Part shown: positions 1 to 12,690 of the stretch, in pieces
How the letters are laid out: every line of letters starts with the position of its first letter
Position numbering within the stretch: position 1 is the stretch's first letter
Source of the DNA: Solen grandis
Lineage: Eukaryota; Mollusca; Bivalvia; Adapedonta; Solenidae
Length of the DNA: 64,000 nt
Assembly: GCA_021229015.1 (NCBI GenBank)
Contig: CM037785.1
Span: 2,416,964-2,480,963, forward strand
Reading direction: 5' to 3'
Notes under the pieces: model-generated
Database searches by the model: none
The model's input: only the letters and a program-made list of their open reading frames with translations
What the model was told of the DNA's origin: nothing
Translations under genes and position numbers: made by a program

Positions 1-497
1 TAGGCTGGGATGTTACCTTTCAAAATATCACCATAGTTCGAAATTCCAGGAATTTATGGCAAAACTACGGAAGCCCAAACACGCCAAAATCGCTAAATAC
101 GATTAACTACGTTACAGGTGTCGAAAGGATATAGCACTATACAAATATTAAATACTTCTTCCTAATGAGGCTAAAATTAAACAAGGTTACAACTGAGCTG
201 GAGTGATGAAATTCTATGTGTGATGAAAGTTAGAAACTTACATTTGAACACTGTTTCATTTTTCTTTCATGTCATATGACATAGTATAAATTTTGTATGT
301 AAACTACATGTGCAAGATATGGGCGGACTTTTATCAAAATTCACAGAATGTGTTTTATTTGTGCTATTTTATATAGAAATAGAGGAGATAGAAAGTTGCA
401 ATTTGGACAGATTATCTATTATGTCATCTTCTATATATACTATATAAAGCAGATGTTGCAGAAAGTCCTATCATTCGTTTTCACGAATGACATCTAC
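1..497 (+). repeat. Left copy of a dispersed repeat, 3' end with hairpin
   Basis: This segment is nearly identical to 17285-17780, with only scattered substitutions. The similarity runs to the window edge on the left, so the copy probably starts outside. On the right the two copies stop matching just after a short hairpin (CATTCGT at 472-478, ACGAATG at 483-489) followed by ACAT and CTAC. The other copy has CTAG at the same place. Hairpin plus a CTRR-like terminus is the layout of a Helitron 3' end, so I read this as a non-autonomous Helitron-like element whose last base has mutated. No coding capacity is seen. Confidence 0.6.
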
Positions 498-1700
498 TTA
501 TTATTATTATTATTATTCTACTTTTTTCTTCCTATTGAGGTTCAAATTAAAACAGGTTGCCGATGAACTAGCAGCATGAAATTTTAATAGTATGCACAGA
601 GATTTTGTCGCTTTTGATCGTTATAATGACGTCAGGTCTGAAAAAGGCTACAAAAGCTTGTTCGAGCTCTACAGCCCTCATGATTGGACCGATTTACTTG
701 ATTTTTTCACAGAATGTATATATTATGTTCTTGTTAAGCAGGATTATATACGTTTTGCAATATTTAAAAGATCAAGGATCTATGGCTGAACCAAGTTTCG
801 AACTTTGACCAGAAAATGTATTGAAGTATTACGAAGCACTCAGATAAGCTAGAAACATGAAATTTAGACAGAATATGTGTCCTATTGATTTCTTTCAGTT
901 CTGAGAAGATTGACGGTGTATGACGTAAAATGACGTCATAACGCGTTATCAAATTTTTATCCAAAATATACGGTTTTTTAGCACTGGAAGATAAAGTTTT
1001 TGACCGATTTGCATAAAATTTTCATTGAAGGTGCAACATAGCCTCTTATTGTCATCAGTTACTTCCGCTTCCGGAAAATAGCTAAGGTCAAGGTCACATG
1101 TCAATTATCGGTTTTTTCTTCGGCCTTTAATATCTCAAAAACGAAAAATATTTTATCGAGACATTATGCGTATAATTTGTAGGGCTTTGAAATGCCTCTC
1201 AGACGATATATAGTTTTTGAAGATCGGGGTTGAATCAGTTGAGTTATTGCAGAAAAACCAAAATGCTGCAACCCTTAGCGCACTTAACTACTTATATCTC
1301 GATCATAATTGATTTTTGTTAATAAGAGTATGAATATAATTTGTAGATCAATGCCCGGCCGTTCTTTTGGTGTTTAAATTTTAAAGATTGACCTAATATT
1401 CATTAAGTTATAGGGAAAAACAAAACGGTATGAACATATTTATCCCCGATTTTTGCCGTGTGCTCAAGGTTTAACCGCCCGTATCTACAAAGTGTTTAAA
1501 GATACATACAATTATGAAGCAAGTGAATTGTGGGAAATCAAAAGACCTTTCTAACGGTACCTAGCTTTTTAAAATTGGAAGTAATATAAGGAAGTTACAT
1601 GAAAAATAATAATTCAATAAAACCGTTCTTTCATGCACTCCCGCAGTAAGTCCCGATCACTTGATTCCTTTTTTTCGAAGAAACTATTTCTTTTTTAAAT
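498..1700. repeat. Diverged copy of the CRE/CTAG repeat family
   Basis: The segment begins with a TTA-rich run and TTTTTTCTTCC, which recurs directly after each CTAG terminus in this window. It holds single TGACGTCA motifs near 627 and 931, and a module near 1060-1180 containing AAGGTCAAGGTCA and TATCTCAAAAACG that recurs near 5400, 11950 and 18360. Short ORFs at 592-808 are open by chance and resemble nothing. No gene is supported. Confidence 0.5.
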
Positions 1701-3300
1701 AACATATAGAACATTTTTATTTATTTTGCATGATGTAATGCGGTTCTAATGATATGCAGATTTTAATGATCGGACCATAAATTATAAAGTTATTTGTCGA
1801 AAGGCAATAATAGACATGAACATCTTTTTGCCGACTTTTGCCGTTTTCTTGAAAAATAACTTTCTATATCTCAAAACCCGTAATAGAAAAGTTGAAACAT
1901 GAAACACGTGAAATGCTGGAAATTTAAAGGCCTTTCTAATGGTACCTAGCGTTTTAAAATTGGACATCGGACATCCTATAAAGAAGTTAGATAAGAAATA
2001 AGAAGTCATTTAAACCGTTCTTTCATGCATTTCTGCAGTTAGTCCCTATCATTTGATTGTTTTTTTTCTAAGAAACTATTAATTTTTGAAAATAACATAA
2101 AGAACAGTATTATTAGCGTGATGCAATGCGGTTCTCATGGTATGCAGATTTTAATGATCGGGCCATTAATTATAAAGTTATTTGTCGAAGGGTAATAATA
2201 GACATGAACATCGTTTTGCCGATTTTTTGCCGTTTCTTTGAAAAATAACTTTCTATATCTCAGAACACGTAACAGAAAAGTTGAAACATGAAACAAGTGA
2301 AATGTTGGAAATATAAAGGCCTTTCTTTTTTTAAAATTGGACATTATATAAGGAAGTTAGATGAGAAATAAAACTTAATTTATACCGTTCTTTCATGCAC
2401 TTCTGCAATTAGTCCTAATCACTTGATTGTTTTTTCTAAGAAACAATTAATTCTAAGCTCACCTGAGCACATGTGCTAAAGATGAGCTATAGGAATCGAT
2501 GAATGTCCATTGTCCGTCCGTCTGTCCGTCAATCCGCCGTCCGTCCGTCGTCCACAAGTAGTTTGTTTGCACTCTAGCATCTTCATTTCTTAAGTAATCA
2601 ACTTCAAACTTTAGAACAATGTTTATTACCATAAAATCTTGGTCAAGTCCGATTATGGCTGATATTGGCATATTAGGTCAGGAGTTATGCCCCTTTTAAT
2701 ATTGAAAAAAGCTAGATTTCACATTGTCATTGTCACTTTGCACTCTACCATCTTCATTTCTTAAGCAATCATCTTCAAACTTTATGACAATGTTTATAGC
2801 CATATTCTTTTGGCCAAGTTCGATTATGGCTGATATATGTCAATTAGGTCAGGAGTTATGCCCCTTTTTGATATATAAAAATGTAATATTTCACTTTATT
2901 TGCACTCTAGCATCTTCATTTCTGAAATAATCATCTTCAATCTTTAGAACAATGTATATAGCCATATTCTTTCTGCCAAGTTCGATAATGGCTGATCTGC
3001 CAATTAGGTCAGGAGTTATGCCCCTTTTGATGTTTAAATTTGTGTGTTTTAAGCCATATTTTTTGAGTCAAGTTTGACTTCAAATTTCGACAACAGGCTC
3101 TCTTTAGTTCGTGGAATTATAAATAATCTGATGGATTATGTCTTCAGTACAACTATGCTATAATTTAATAACTTCTACAGGCAATGATAACAGTTTTTCT
3201 CAGGTGAGTCTTTAGGGCCACCTTGGCCCTCTTGTTGAAAATATCATAAAGAACAATTTTTTTATCATGATGCAGTGCAGTGTATTAAGTTATTTGTCGA
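1700..3300. repeat. Tandem units of about 383 bp, interrupted by a HINE-like insertion
   Basis: A block containing ATGCGGTTCT, a TTATTTGTCG run and GACATGAACAT occurs near 1735 and again near 2118, giving a unit of about 383 bp. A third, more diverged unit starts near 3265. The extra distance to the third unit equals the length of the element at 2456-3236, which shows that the insertion came after the tandem amplification. The short minus-strand ORFs in each unit are shared only because the units are repeats. Confidence 0.6.
2456..3236 (+). mobile_element. HINE/Helentron-like non-autonomous element, copy 1
   Basis: The element starts with AGCTCACCTG and near its right end has the inverted counterpart CAGGTGAG (3201-3208). 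This is followed by a hairpin, GGGCCA at 3215-3220 and TGGCCC at 3224-3229, then TCTTGTT. The core contains about 185-bp tandem units (GCACTCTA.CATCTTCATTTCT, then AGGTCAGGAGTTATGCCCC). Sub-terminal inverted repeats, a tandem-repeat core, and a hairpin outside the right inverted repeat are the known architecture of Helentron-associated INterspersed Elements. The related unoccupied sequence near 2075-2095 shows insertion between two T residues, as expected for Helentrons. No rolling-circle replicase is present. Confidence 0.7.
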
Positions 3301-3919
3301 ATGGTGGTAGTTGACATGAATATCTTTTGCCGATTTTTACCTTTTTGGGGGGAGGAATAACTTTATATATCGCAAAAACAGATAGGTTTAAACCTAAAGT
3401 AAGTACATGTTTGAATTCAGAAGACCTATCTAACCATACCTGGGTTTTTTAAAATCGGACATCATAGTTGCATGAAAGTAAGAATTTCTGGAAAAAAAGA
3501 AAAAACAATCCTTGTGCTTCTGCAGTTGATCCCAGTTGATATTTCGTAGAAAAGGAATCTTGTATACCTTTTTAACATGTTAAGAGGACTAGTGATACTT
3601 CATTCCCTTGCAGAGCACGAAGATTGAATATTATTGTAGTTATCTTAAAGATGGTTCTGGAAAAATTAGCATTATGAAATTATAACTGAAAACAAAGCCA
3701 CATATTCCCTTTTGAATGCAATGACTTTAAAATTTTAATTATGTTATATGACATCATATATTTCCTCTGTTTTATATTTATGTTTGCACTCTACAGCTGT
3801 CAATTCGGGACGGATTTCCTTCAATTTTTAAAGATGGTGTATTTCAGAAAATAAAATAAGTATGATCAGGTTTGAAGTGCAGAAAGCCCTTTCTTTTGTC
3901 CAGAACAAAAGAAGTCTAG
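3300..3919 (+). repeat. 3' part of a CTAG-family repeat with terminal hairpin
   Basis: The segment ends with GCAGAAAGCCC, then the hairpin CTTTTGT (3893-3899) and ACAAAAG (3905-3911), then AAGT and CTAG (3916-3919). A TTATTATTATTC run and TTTTCTTCC follow. The stem sequence differs from the copies at 472 and 17755, while the loop size, spacing and CTAG are kept. Confidence 0.5.
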
Positions 3920-5310
3920 TTATTATTATTCTTTTCTTCCTCAAGGATTTTCATATGTTGCAATCGTCCTAGGAGAATGAAATTTAGATGGCGTATTATT
4001 CATATGGGTAATTAAAAAATTCTATAATGTTCATATGCCTATGACGTCATATGACGTCACACTTGGCAATTGCTAAAACAGTTTGTACGCGGTCCAGAGC
4101 GAAAATTAATAAACCGATTTTTATCAAATTTTCACAGAATGTGTATATTAAGTTCTAGTTGTGCATCTCCGTGTCCGTTTTTCAAAATTCGAAAAGCCCA
4201 AGGTTCTATGGCGAATGCAAGATTCAAACTAAGGACGTCAAATTGATAAATGCTCATAAAACCGTCCCTAAATGCGACAGAAGGTTGATATTTTGTCAGT
4301 ATATAGATCTCCGAAAGATTTAAATAATATGTGAAAATGGACGTTTTGTGACGTCATATGACGTTATCAAATTTCTAATATTTAAACACATAATTTTATA
4401 TGTTAATATGGTCCAAGGACAATGAAATTTTGATGTCATATTCTCGAAGAGATATAATTTTGATTTCTATGATTTTCATATCTCTATGACCTCATATGAC
4501 GTCACACGTGAAATAAGCTACAAAATTTTTTACGCGGTCCAGAGCCATTATTAATGAACCGATTTTCACCAAAATTTCACAGAATATGTATATTAAGTTT
4601 TAGTTGTGCACCTTAGTGTCTTTTTTCAAAATTCGAAAAGTCTAGGGTTCTATAGCGATTCGAAGGTTCGAACCAAGGTCGTAAATTTTCAAATTCTTAT
4701 AAAATCGGTCCTATTTGAGATAGAAAGATGATATTGGGTCAGTATATAGGTCTCTGGGAGTCTTAAACATTTTGTGAAAATAAATGTCATATGACGTCAC
4801 GTGACGTCATTATATGATAATGAATTTCTAATTCTAACAAGAGTATCTCTATATGTTGAAATTGTCGAAGGGCAATGAAAATTTAATGACAAATGAACCA
4901 GATGCTGAAATTTCGATTTCAATGATTTTCAGAATCCTCTGACGTCATTTGACGTCACATAGCCATTATAAATGGGCCGATTTTCATCAAATTTTCACAG
5001 AATGTGTATATTACGTTCTTATTGTGTATACCGGTGTCCGTTTTTCATCAAAATTGCACAGAATGTGTATGTTAGGCTCTAGTTGTGCATCCCGGTGTCC
5101 GTTTTTCCAAATTAAGGTAATGTTTTATGGCGAATCCAAGATTCGAACTAATCACGTCAAATTTCAAATGCGTATAAAATCGCTTCCAGATAAGCTTGAA
5201 AATGATATTTGGACTGAATATTAGTCTCTCTATCTTCTTTATATTCTGAAAAGATGAACGCCATATGGCGTCACATGACGTCATAATGCTAATATAACTT
5301 TCGTATAAAA
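3920..5310. repeat. Tandem array, about 450-bp units with double CRE palindromes
   Basis: The phrase CGGTCCAGAGC followed by a CCGATTTT block recurs near 4088 and 4538, with a truncated third copy near 4966. Perfect 18-bp palindromes made of two TGACGTCA octamers start at 4042 and 4792, with degenerate ones at 4349, 4497 and 4941. The same unit is arrayed again at 15102-16480. No protein-coding reading frame is conserved between units. Confidence 0.6.
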
Positions 5311-6310
5311 ACTTAACGGTTTTTAAGCCCTGTAGGCTTTTTTTTTTGTATGATTTGCTTGAAATTTTGTCTGAAGATGCAGTATTAGATTCTATGGAGC
5401 CATGTTACTTCCGTTTTCGGAAAATCCCAAAGGTCAAGGTCATATATCAATTATCGTGTTTTTCTTCGGCCTTAAATATCTCAAAAACGGTAAATATTCT
5501 ATCGAGACACTATGCTTATAATTTGTAGTGCTTGGAAAGTCCTTTTAGAAGATATTTAATTTTTGATGATGGGGTTGAATCGGTTGAGTTATGGTGGAAA
5601 AATGAAAATTTGGTAACCCCCAGTGTGTTTAACAATTTATATCTCGAAAACCTTTGATTTTTGAAAATATAATGATGAATATCATTTGTAGAGCAATGTT
5701 TGACCGTTGTTTCGATGCTTAAAGTTAAATGATTGGCCAAAGATTCATGGAGTTACGGGAAAAAAACGAAATTCGTGCATATAGCTTTGGTGATTTTTTC
5801 ATTCTTCAGGAGGTTTAAAAGCTTCTATCTCAAAAAGTATTAAAAATATTCCTAAACATAAAGCGTGTGAAATGTAAAGAATTTTCAGACAATTATTTTG
5901 TACCTTAAGTTTTGAAATTGATCAAAGTATAAGGAAGTTACATCAAAAATAGGAATTTAGACATGTAGAATTTCAGCGATTTTGCCGGTATGTAAGAGTT
6001 TATGGTTTTATATCTTAATAATCATTCGGAATAACTGCACACATTTAGCAAGTGAGATGTAGAGAATTTTAAGACGATTATTTTGGTACCTAGTGTTTTG
6101 AAATTGATTAAAGTATAAGGAAGTTACATCAAAAATACGAATTTAAACCCAAGTGTAAGAATTTTCAGAAAATATCCTACTTTCGCTTTCACCTTAATTG
6201 AAGCATTTTCGGAAAATGTAAGTTTACAGATATGTATTAGTCATATAAATTGCAAAATAAACTTTTTACTAATATCATATTGATATTACTAGGTAAACAA
6301 GTGTTGACAA
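5311..6310. repeat. Repeat-derived sequence sharing the TCAAGGTCA module
   Basis: This stretch parallels 960-1620: a purine-rich CTTCCGTTTTCGGAAAATC, AAAGGTCAAGGTCA at about 5428, a TTCTTCGGCC run and TATCTCAAAAACG. Two further units follow, with GTACCT.GTTTTGAAATTGAT.AAAGTATAAGGAAGTTACATC near 5910 and 6095. No gene is supported. Confidence 0.45.
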
Positions 6311-8999
6311 TAATTTAATGGTGTGTCAATTCTATTCTTTATCAATATAGTAGAGTGCATTAGAGTCCCCAAAGCAACAACCGGAAGTAAAGAAATAAAA
6401 AGGTTGCACTCGTGTAAAAAGTTGTTTGCAAATTAAAACTTTTCAAAATACAATGTTTTACCAATAATCAAACGGATTTACTTGGCATAAACCTTAATTA
6501 TGACTTGTAAAAGTGGATCAAGCTGGAAATGACATCTAAACCACACTGAATATCTAAATACAGACGATGTGACACGGCGGATTAGAGAAATTCCTGGCGT
6601 AATGCATTAATTTGGCTAGTTGATAAGTCAAATAAGTCAGTCAACTGTCAAAATTTATGTGATTTGTCAGAGAAAGCTGCAATCAAGAGCCAAGAGAAAT
6701 AAAAAGATAAGTAAAATAAGTAATGCCTTGGCATTACATTATTGCCTTTTTAAAAACCTGAATTCTTTTTTAAATTTATTTATTTTTGTTAATCAAAAAA
6801 TAGGAAAAAAAGAAATGCTGAACGGATGTTTATTTTATTGTTTATTGCTCTTTCTTTTTTACATCTTGTAGGTTTTGATTTTGAACATATTCTGTCGTAA
6901 TGCGACAACCATCAAATTACAGGTCATCTTTACTTAAAAAATGTCCAGTTATACTGCTAGTTCATTGGTGTTAAAATTTACATGAACTAAGTATACTCCA
7001 AAATGTAACGAAACAGTCAAATCTCTATTGAAATACAGCCCCGTTAAGATTATATAATAGCAAAGGATTTCAATCATGTACTTGGAGAATATATACACAC
7101 GCGTGTGTATTTAAGTGCATGTAAACATAGGTCCCAGTAGGGATTATGATATGTTTGCATATAAAAGCATGTTGCACATCAACAGGCTAGTCGCAAGCGC
7201 ATGGGGAAAACCCATTATGAAACCATTATGAAGTTGAACTGAGTAAACGGTTATGACAAATCATTAACCATGATAATTTGAGTTTCAATGTATGAAATAT
7301 TCATGCGTCCGAGGAGACGCACATAATTTTAATTTTTAAAGTGTGCGTCCTCGAGAGAGATCTGATTTACATGTAACTTAGTGTTTTATATATTTACGCA
7401 CACATGTACTTGAATTACTGATTTTCATTATGGCAAAAATATGTATGCTTAATATTGCAAAAGAAATTAAAAAAACAATTAGCTGTAAAAAAACAAAAGA
7501 AAAAAAAAAAAAAAAAAAAGACTGGGACTCAAACCTACAATTTATATATTGTCGGCTATTGCTGGAATTTCCAGCCAGTTTTGGTTCGAAATATCTAAGC
7601 ATGAATTGGGAATTTGCCTTCTGCATAATTATTATCTGTTTTCATTACAGTTTATTAAATACAATATCTCCAGCATCTATTTTCAATACATTTTTATTTA
7701 GTTTTAATCGCAATGATTCTGAGTCTGAAATAAACATGAAAATTGTCACCATTGAGTGTTAAGAGAGAAAATAAATTTTGGACTTTTTTCTCTGTGTAGT
7801 AAAAAAGAGGGAAATCTATAAATAAAAAATTTCTTAACATAGCCCCAAACTGTTGTCAAATCCAAAATGTGTGCTTCCTTAGAACAGTTTTGCAAGCAAC
7901 CCTGTTCTAAAAACCTTAAGATTTTATATTAATTAATATGATACTAGGTTTTTATTGATTTATTTTGAAATGAAAACCCCTGTATACCAGCACAAATGGA
8001 AGAGAATCAGCCTGTTGGTCGGTTGGTTGGTCAGTCGGTTGGTTGGTCAGTCAGTCATGCAGTACTTAAGCAAAATCTTGTCCGGTACTTTCAACCATTT
8101 CACCTGATACTTGGCATAAATATTTATCAGAACAGGGCTACAGATAAGGTTTGAGGTCAATTGGGTATTTACTCATCAATTCTTCAAGGAATTGGGTTTT
8201 CCCAATTTTAATTGAGTAATGAAAATATGGTTACTCCATCAAAATTAAGTCAATTACTTTTTTTTCATCAACTTAATTTTGGAACTGAAATAACAGTACA
8301 TGTTCTTACTGGTATATGCGCCTGCTGTCCTTGTATGCAACATTGTCAATTTAACAATTATCATATGCAGGATTTATCATTAGCTCCTCAACAATTAAAT
8401 TAAAAAAAACATTCAATCATGTTTGAACTTCCTGATCCAAAGATTTAGCACTTTTAAATATTGAAATAAAACATATTATTTACTGGTTAACATGGAATTG
8501 GATGCTATCGACTCTATCTCAACTTCCAGATCGTCAATTATTGTGACACAAATGCCTGATGTTTGGTTTGCAGTGCTAGGTATCTACTCAGTGTTTTTTT
8601 AAACGTTTACCCGTTTCTTCCTGCCTTATGTAACCATATTTGAAGCAAACAAATAGAAAAGAGCAAACAAATAGAAAAGCGTCAGATGAACAAATAAGAC
8701 TGGATTTATGTTTTACTTGAATGGAACCCAAAGTAGGAAATTACCGGAAATCGTTTGAAGACTATTTTGCGGATTCGCAAGTAACCAGTCAAACATATAC
8801 GAGTATTTGTAAACATCACTCGGTTTCAAAATGTTGCATGCCAGTACTTTTTAATATTTTGGATATTTGAGAAATTTAATTTTAATTGCTTTTGATACGC
8901 TAGAATTTTAAAAGAATTGGGTTTTTATCTATTTTATTTGTGTAATTACGCAAATACGCAGCTTATCTTGACCCCTGACAGAAGAACTAAATGTGCAAG
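6311..8999. other. Unassigned AT-rich sequence
   Basis: No gene, RNA or recognised mobile element is supported. Small items are a hairpin-forming cluster at 7304-7352 (TGCGTC pairing with GACGCA, then a third related TGTGCGTCCTCG), a run of about 20 A near 7500, and a TTGG/GGTC simple repeat near 8010-8055. ORFs of up to 110 codons here include the A run and are low-complexity. Confidence 0.5.
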
Positions 9000-9465
9000 A
9001 CGCAAATTTCACTTCATTCCCACAAGAATTACGATGTTATTGCCCCTGAATCAACTTGAAATGTCTTGTCCAGTTTTTTAAAAAATGTTTTTCATTAGCA
9101 GTAGATGTACAAGACGCAAAATTCACTTCGTTCCCACGAGGATTACGGAGTTATTGCCCCTGATTTGACTTTAAATATCTTGTGATGCGAACTACATTTC
9201 TTAACCAACTCGGTTCAAATGTTGTGTGTGAATTGATAATCAGGTGGATAGGTGCATGTCATAAATTTCACTTGAGTTGTTTCAATTATAGCCCTGGTTT
9301 CATTTTTGCATTATCTCCCTTTGGTTAATTTTGTTTTTCTTGTCCGGAACATTGCTCAAATATTATACAATGTATTGACTTGAAATTTAAAATGTAACCA
9401 GAATCTGATGGCAACTAGGAAAACTGCAGTGTCCAAGAACTGTAACTCTACCTGGTCCCATTTTA
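9000..9465. repeat. Tandem repeat units flanking HINE copy 2
   Basis: Two units of about 110 bp share CAAGACGCAAA.TTCACTTC, TTCCCAC.AG.ATTACG and TTATTGCCCCTGA (near 9000 and 9109). A further related unit, with ATTATCTCCCTTTG and AAAATGTAA.CAGA, occurs at 9300-9440 and again at 10290-10430 on the other side of the HINE-like element. That makes the two flanks relatives of each other. Confidence 0.5.
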
Positions 9466-10289
9466 AGCTCACCTGGGTAAAACGGGCTCAAGGGTGAGCT
9501 TTTGTGATTGCCCTTCGTCCGTCGTGCGTCGTCAACAATTTGGATTGTTAACACTCTAGAGGCCATATTTTTAGGCAATCTTCATGAAACTTGGTCAGCA
9601 ATAAAATCTTGTACAAGTTCGAATTTGGGTCATGTGGGGTCAAAAAGTAGGTCACGAGGTTAAATCTTAGAAAAACATTGTTTACACTCTAGGAGGGCAC
9701 ATTATTGGCCAAACCTTCACGAAACTTTGTCAGAATGTCTCTCTCCATAAAATCTTGGACAAGTTCGATTTGGCATGTGGGGTCAAAAAGTAGGTCAGAG
9801 GTTAAATCTTAGAAAAACTTGTTACACTCTAGAGGCCACATTTTTGGCCCAATCTTCAGAAACTTTGTCAGAATGTTTATTTCTATAAAATCTTTGAAAA
9901 GTTTGAATTTGGATCATGTGGGGTCAAAAAGTAGGTCATGAGGTCAAATCTTAGAAAAACCTTGTTAACACTCTAGAGGCCACATTTTTTTGCCCAATCT
10001 TTATGAAACTTGGTCAGAATGTTTTTTCATAAAATCTTGAAATTGAATTTTGGTATGTGGGGTCAAAAAGTAGGTCATGAGGTCAAATCTTAAAAACCTT
10101 GTTTACACTTAGGCCCATTTTTGGCCAAATCTTCATGAAACTTGGTCAGAATGTCTGTTTCCATACAATGTTGGACAAGTTCAAAAGTGGGTCATGTGGG
10201 GTCAAAAAGTAGGTCAATATGAAAAATCCAACATATGTTGCTCATTTATAATCAGGTGAGCGATTCAGGGCCATCATGGCCCTCTTGTT
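9466..10289 (+). mobile_element. HINE/Helentron-like non-autonomous element, copy 2
   Basis: AGCTCACCTG at 9466-9475 is matched by CAGGTGAGC at 10253-10261. A perfect GGGCCAT-C-ATGGCCC hairpin follows (10268-10282), then TCTTGTT. The core has about five tandem units (ACACTCTAGAGGCCACAT, CTTGGTCAGAATGT, GGGTCATGTGGGGTCAAAAA, AGGTCATGAGGTCAAATCTT), several with small deletions. The flanks join into a sequence matching the related unit at 9291-9324 (CCTGGT..CATTTTT..ATTATCTCCCTTTG), which indicates insertion between two T residues. There is no coding capacity. It shares termini with copy 1 but has a different core. Confidence 0.75.
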
Positions 10290-11409
10290 TAATTATCTCC
10301 CTTTGTTAAATAGCTTTTTTGTCTTGTCTCGACATTAACTTGAATATTATACATGGTATTTACTTGAAACATAAAATGTAAACAGATGGCGACTAAGAGA
10401 AGTGCAATGTCTAAGAACTGTGACTACACTTTTATACTGCTGTGCCAAATAACCATAACTGATTCTCTATCCACTTTAAAAAATGACTTTATTTACTTAC
10501 TGATTGCTATCATATATAATATACTATGTATACAAGTGCTTATCTATGCTCTGCTTGGAGTGTGGCTTCTCCTGTATCAAAGCATTTTGTGGAGGTATTA
10601 ATCATCCACAGTGCAGACATAGGTGCCGATATCAGTGCTATATTGCCCCGATAACTTCTGCTGACTGGGTATATTCTGTAGTTAAAGACAACTAGCATAT
10701 CATATGACATCATAGACGCTAGATTTGACGTCAGTTTAACCGTTTGTACGCGCTTTGCAGAATTTATTTTTGAATGGATTTTCTATTAAATTCACAGAAG
10801 GTATAAGTTAGGATTTTGTTGTGCATCCTTACTTTCGTTTCCAAAATATTGAAAGGACCGAGGTTCTGTGGTGAAACCAAGTTTAAAAAAAATGTGACCT
10901 CGAAATTAAATTTAGTACAATCTGACTAAAGTACACGATCTTCCTACAATCTTATGTAGCGTAGCGTTTATATAGGAGAGGTCTTTAATCAGATTGAGCA
11001 CTCGATATGAGATAAAAAACTGAAATTCACACATATTGTAATTTTAAAGGTTTTCTTCAGATTTTCATAGGCCGGACGTCATTTGACATCATAGGTTATT
11101 ATTTGTTTTCATTTCTCGTGCAAAAAAATTCAGTGTGATCCCAATGGTCCAGAACTACAAAATAGTTAGGGCATATATGCAATTATATTCACAACCATAT
11201 GACTTCAGAATAGACGTTGGATCAAAAACTTTGTAAGCGATCTGAAACATTATAAATTGATGAATTTTTTGAAAATGTTCAAAGAATGTATAGGTTACAC
11301 TCTAGATACCTAATATTTTCTGCGTATTCCGTATTAATAATTTTCAGTTTGATTGAGTTTTAAGCGGTTTGCAGAAAGTCCTATCGTTTGTCGTGCAAAC
11401 GAAATCTAG
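10290..11409 (+). repeat. CTAG-family repeat with terminal hairpin
   Basis: The first 140 bp are the right-hand flank related to 9300-9440. The remainder belongs to the TGACGTCA-containing family (TTTGACGTCA near 10725, TTTGTACGCG, CACAGAA.GTATA). It ends with GCAGAAAGTCC, the hairpin CGTTTG (11385-11390) and CAAACG (11396-11401), then AAAT and CTAG (11406-11409). A hydrophobic 71-codon ORF at 10386-10601 lies in the related flank and is not conserved in its relative at 9400. Confidence 0.5.
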
Positions 11410-12690
11410 TTATTATTATTATTATTATTCTACTTTTTTCTTCCTTTTGAGGTTCAAATTAGAACAGGTTATCGACAAGGCAGCAGCATGAAATTTCAAC
11501 AGTATGCACAGTGACTTTGGCGCTTTTGATTGCAGAATATTTTTTCTTCATGTGATGTCACGTGACCTCAGGGTTGAAAAAGCTACCAAAGCTTGTACGC
11601 GCTCTACAGCCGTCATTTCTTGACCAATTGACGTGATTTTTTCACAGAATGTATAGATTGGGACTTAGTTGTGCAGGATTATCTACATTTTGCAACATTA
11701 AAAAAGACCAAGGCTCTATGCCTGAACCAAGTTTCGAACTTTGGACCTGAAAATTTATTACGAAGCTTTCAGATAAGCTAGAAACTTCAAATTTGGACAG
11801 AACATGTGTCTTATCAATTTCTTACAGCCCTGAAAAGACTGACGTCGTATGACGTAAAATGACGTCATGACGCAAAATTAAGTTTTTAGCACTACATGAC
11901 TTAACTTTTGACCGATTTGCATAAAATGTTCACTGAATGTGCAACATAAAATCTCATTTACCTCAGTCACTTCCGTTTTCGGAAAATCGTAAAGGTCAAG
12001 GTCATATGTCAGTTGTTGATGTTTTTTTTTCGGCAAGGTGTATCTCAAAAACGAGAAAGATTCTACCTGGACACTGTGAATGAAATCTGTAGTAATTTGA
12101 AAGACCTTTTAGGTGATATTTAGTTTTTAAAGATCGGGTTGAATTGGTTGAGTTATGACAGAAAGGCATAAAGTGTACTTTTGACGAAATTGAAACGCTG
12201 TAGTTTCATGAACTTTGAGTCAAAAATTATGTTTACTTCAGGATTAACACTTTGTAAAGTGAAGTGATGTATACTGCAAGGATTATATGTTTGGTCACGT
12301 GATTATGACGTCATGCATACTTAAGCAAGAATTATTAAAAAATTCATATAAAATCGGCAAGACAATGTATGAAGTTGGACTTTGCTAAAATGCCGTAACA
12401 TACGGTGTGCAAAAAGTTCTGAAAATTTCAAGTGATTCCGTCAACAAACATGGAAGATAGTCATGTTTTTCGGATAAGGGCTTGTATACGAAAATCTAGC
12501 CATTTCAAGTAAGAGAAGAAGGCGGTTATTGGGTTGATTACCCTCTATCCGGACGTTCCTACGCAGGAAAGAGTGCCCGTGTTGAAAGGTGAATTGCGAT
12601 GCGTATTTGAGAGAATGAGGTGCATTTTAGGATGCAATGGTGTACACCAGGGCCGATAAGCATATTGCCTTTGTTATAACGGCTTTCTTC
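11410..12690. repeat. Another CRE/CTAG family copy, then unassigned sequence
   Basis: It opens with the TTA run and TTTTTTCTTCC and closely parallels 498-1250 (GTTCAAATTA.AACAGGTT, CAGCAGCATGAAATTT, CTCTACAGCC, TTTTTTCACAGAATGTATA). A GACGTCGTATGACGTAAAATGACGTCATGACG block lies near 11840, and AAAGGTCAAGGTCA near 11993. From about 12200 to 12690 I see no relation to the other repeats and no gene. Confidence 0.45.

Noticed and set aside
7495..7570. Possible tRNA-derived SINE on the minus strand (GGTTTGAGTCCC next to a T run)
   Set aside because: The B-box-like motif is there, but no A box could be found upstream, so the evidence is too thin.
10386..10601. Hydrophobic 71-codon ORF starting MATKRSAMSKNC
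   Set aside because: It lies in a tandem repeat unit whose relative at 9390-9460 does not keep the frame, so coding is unlikely.
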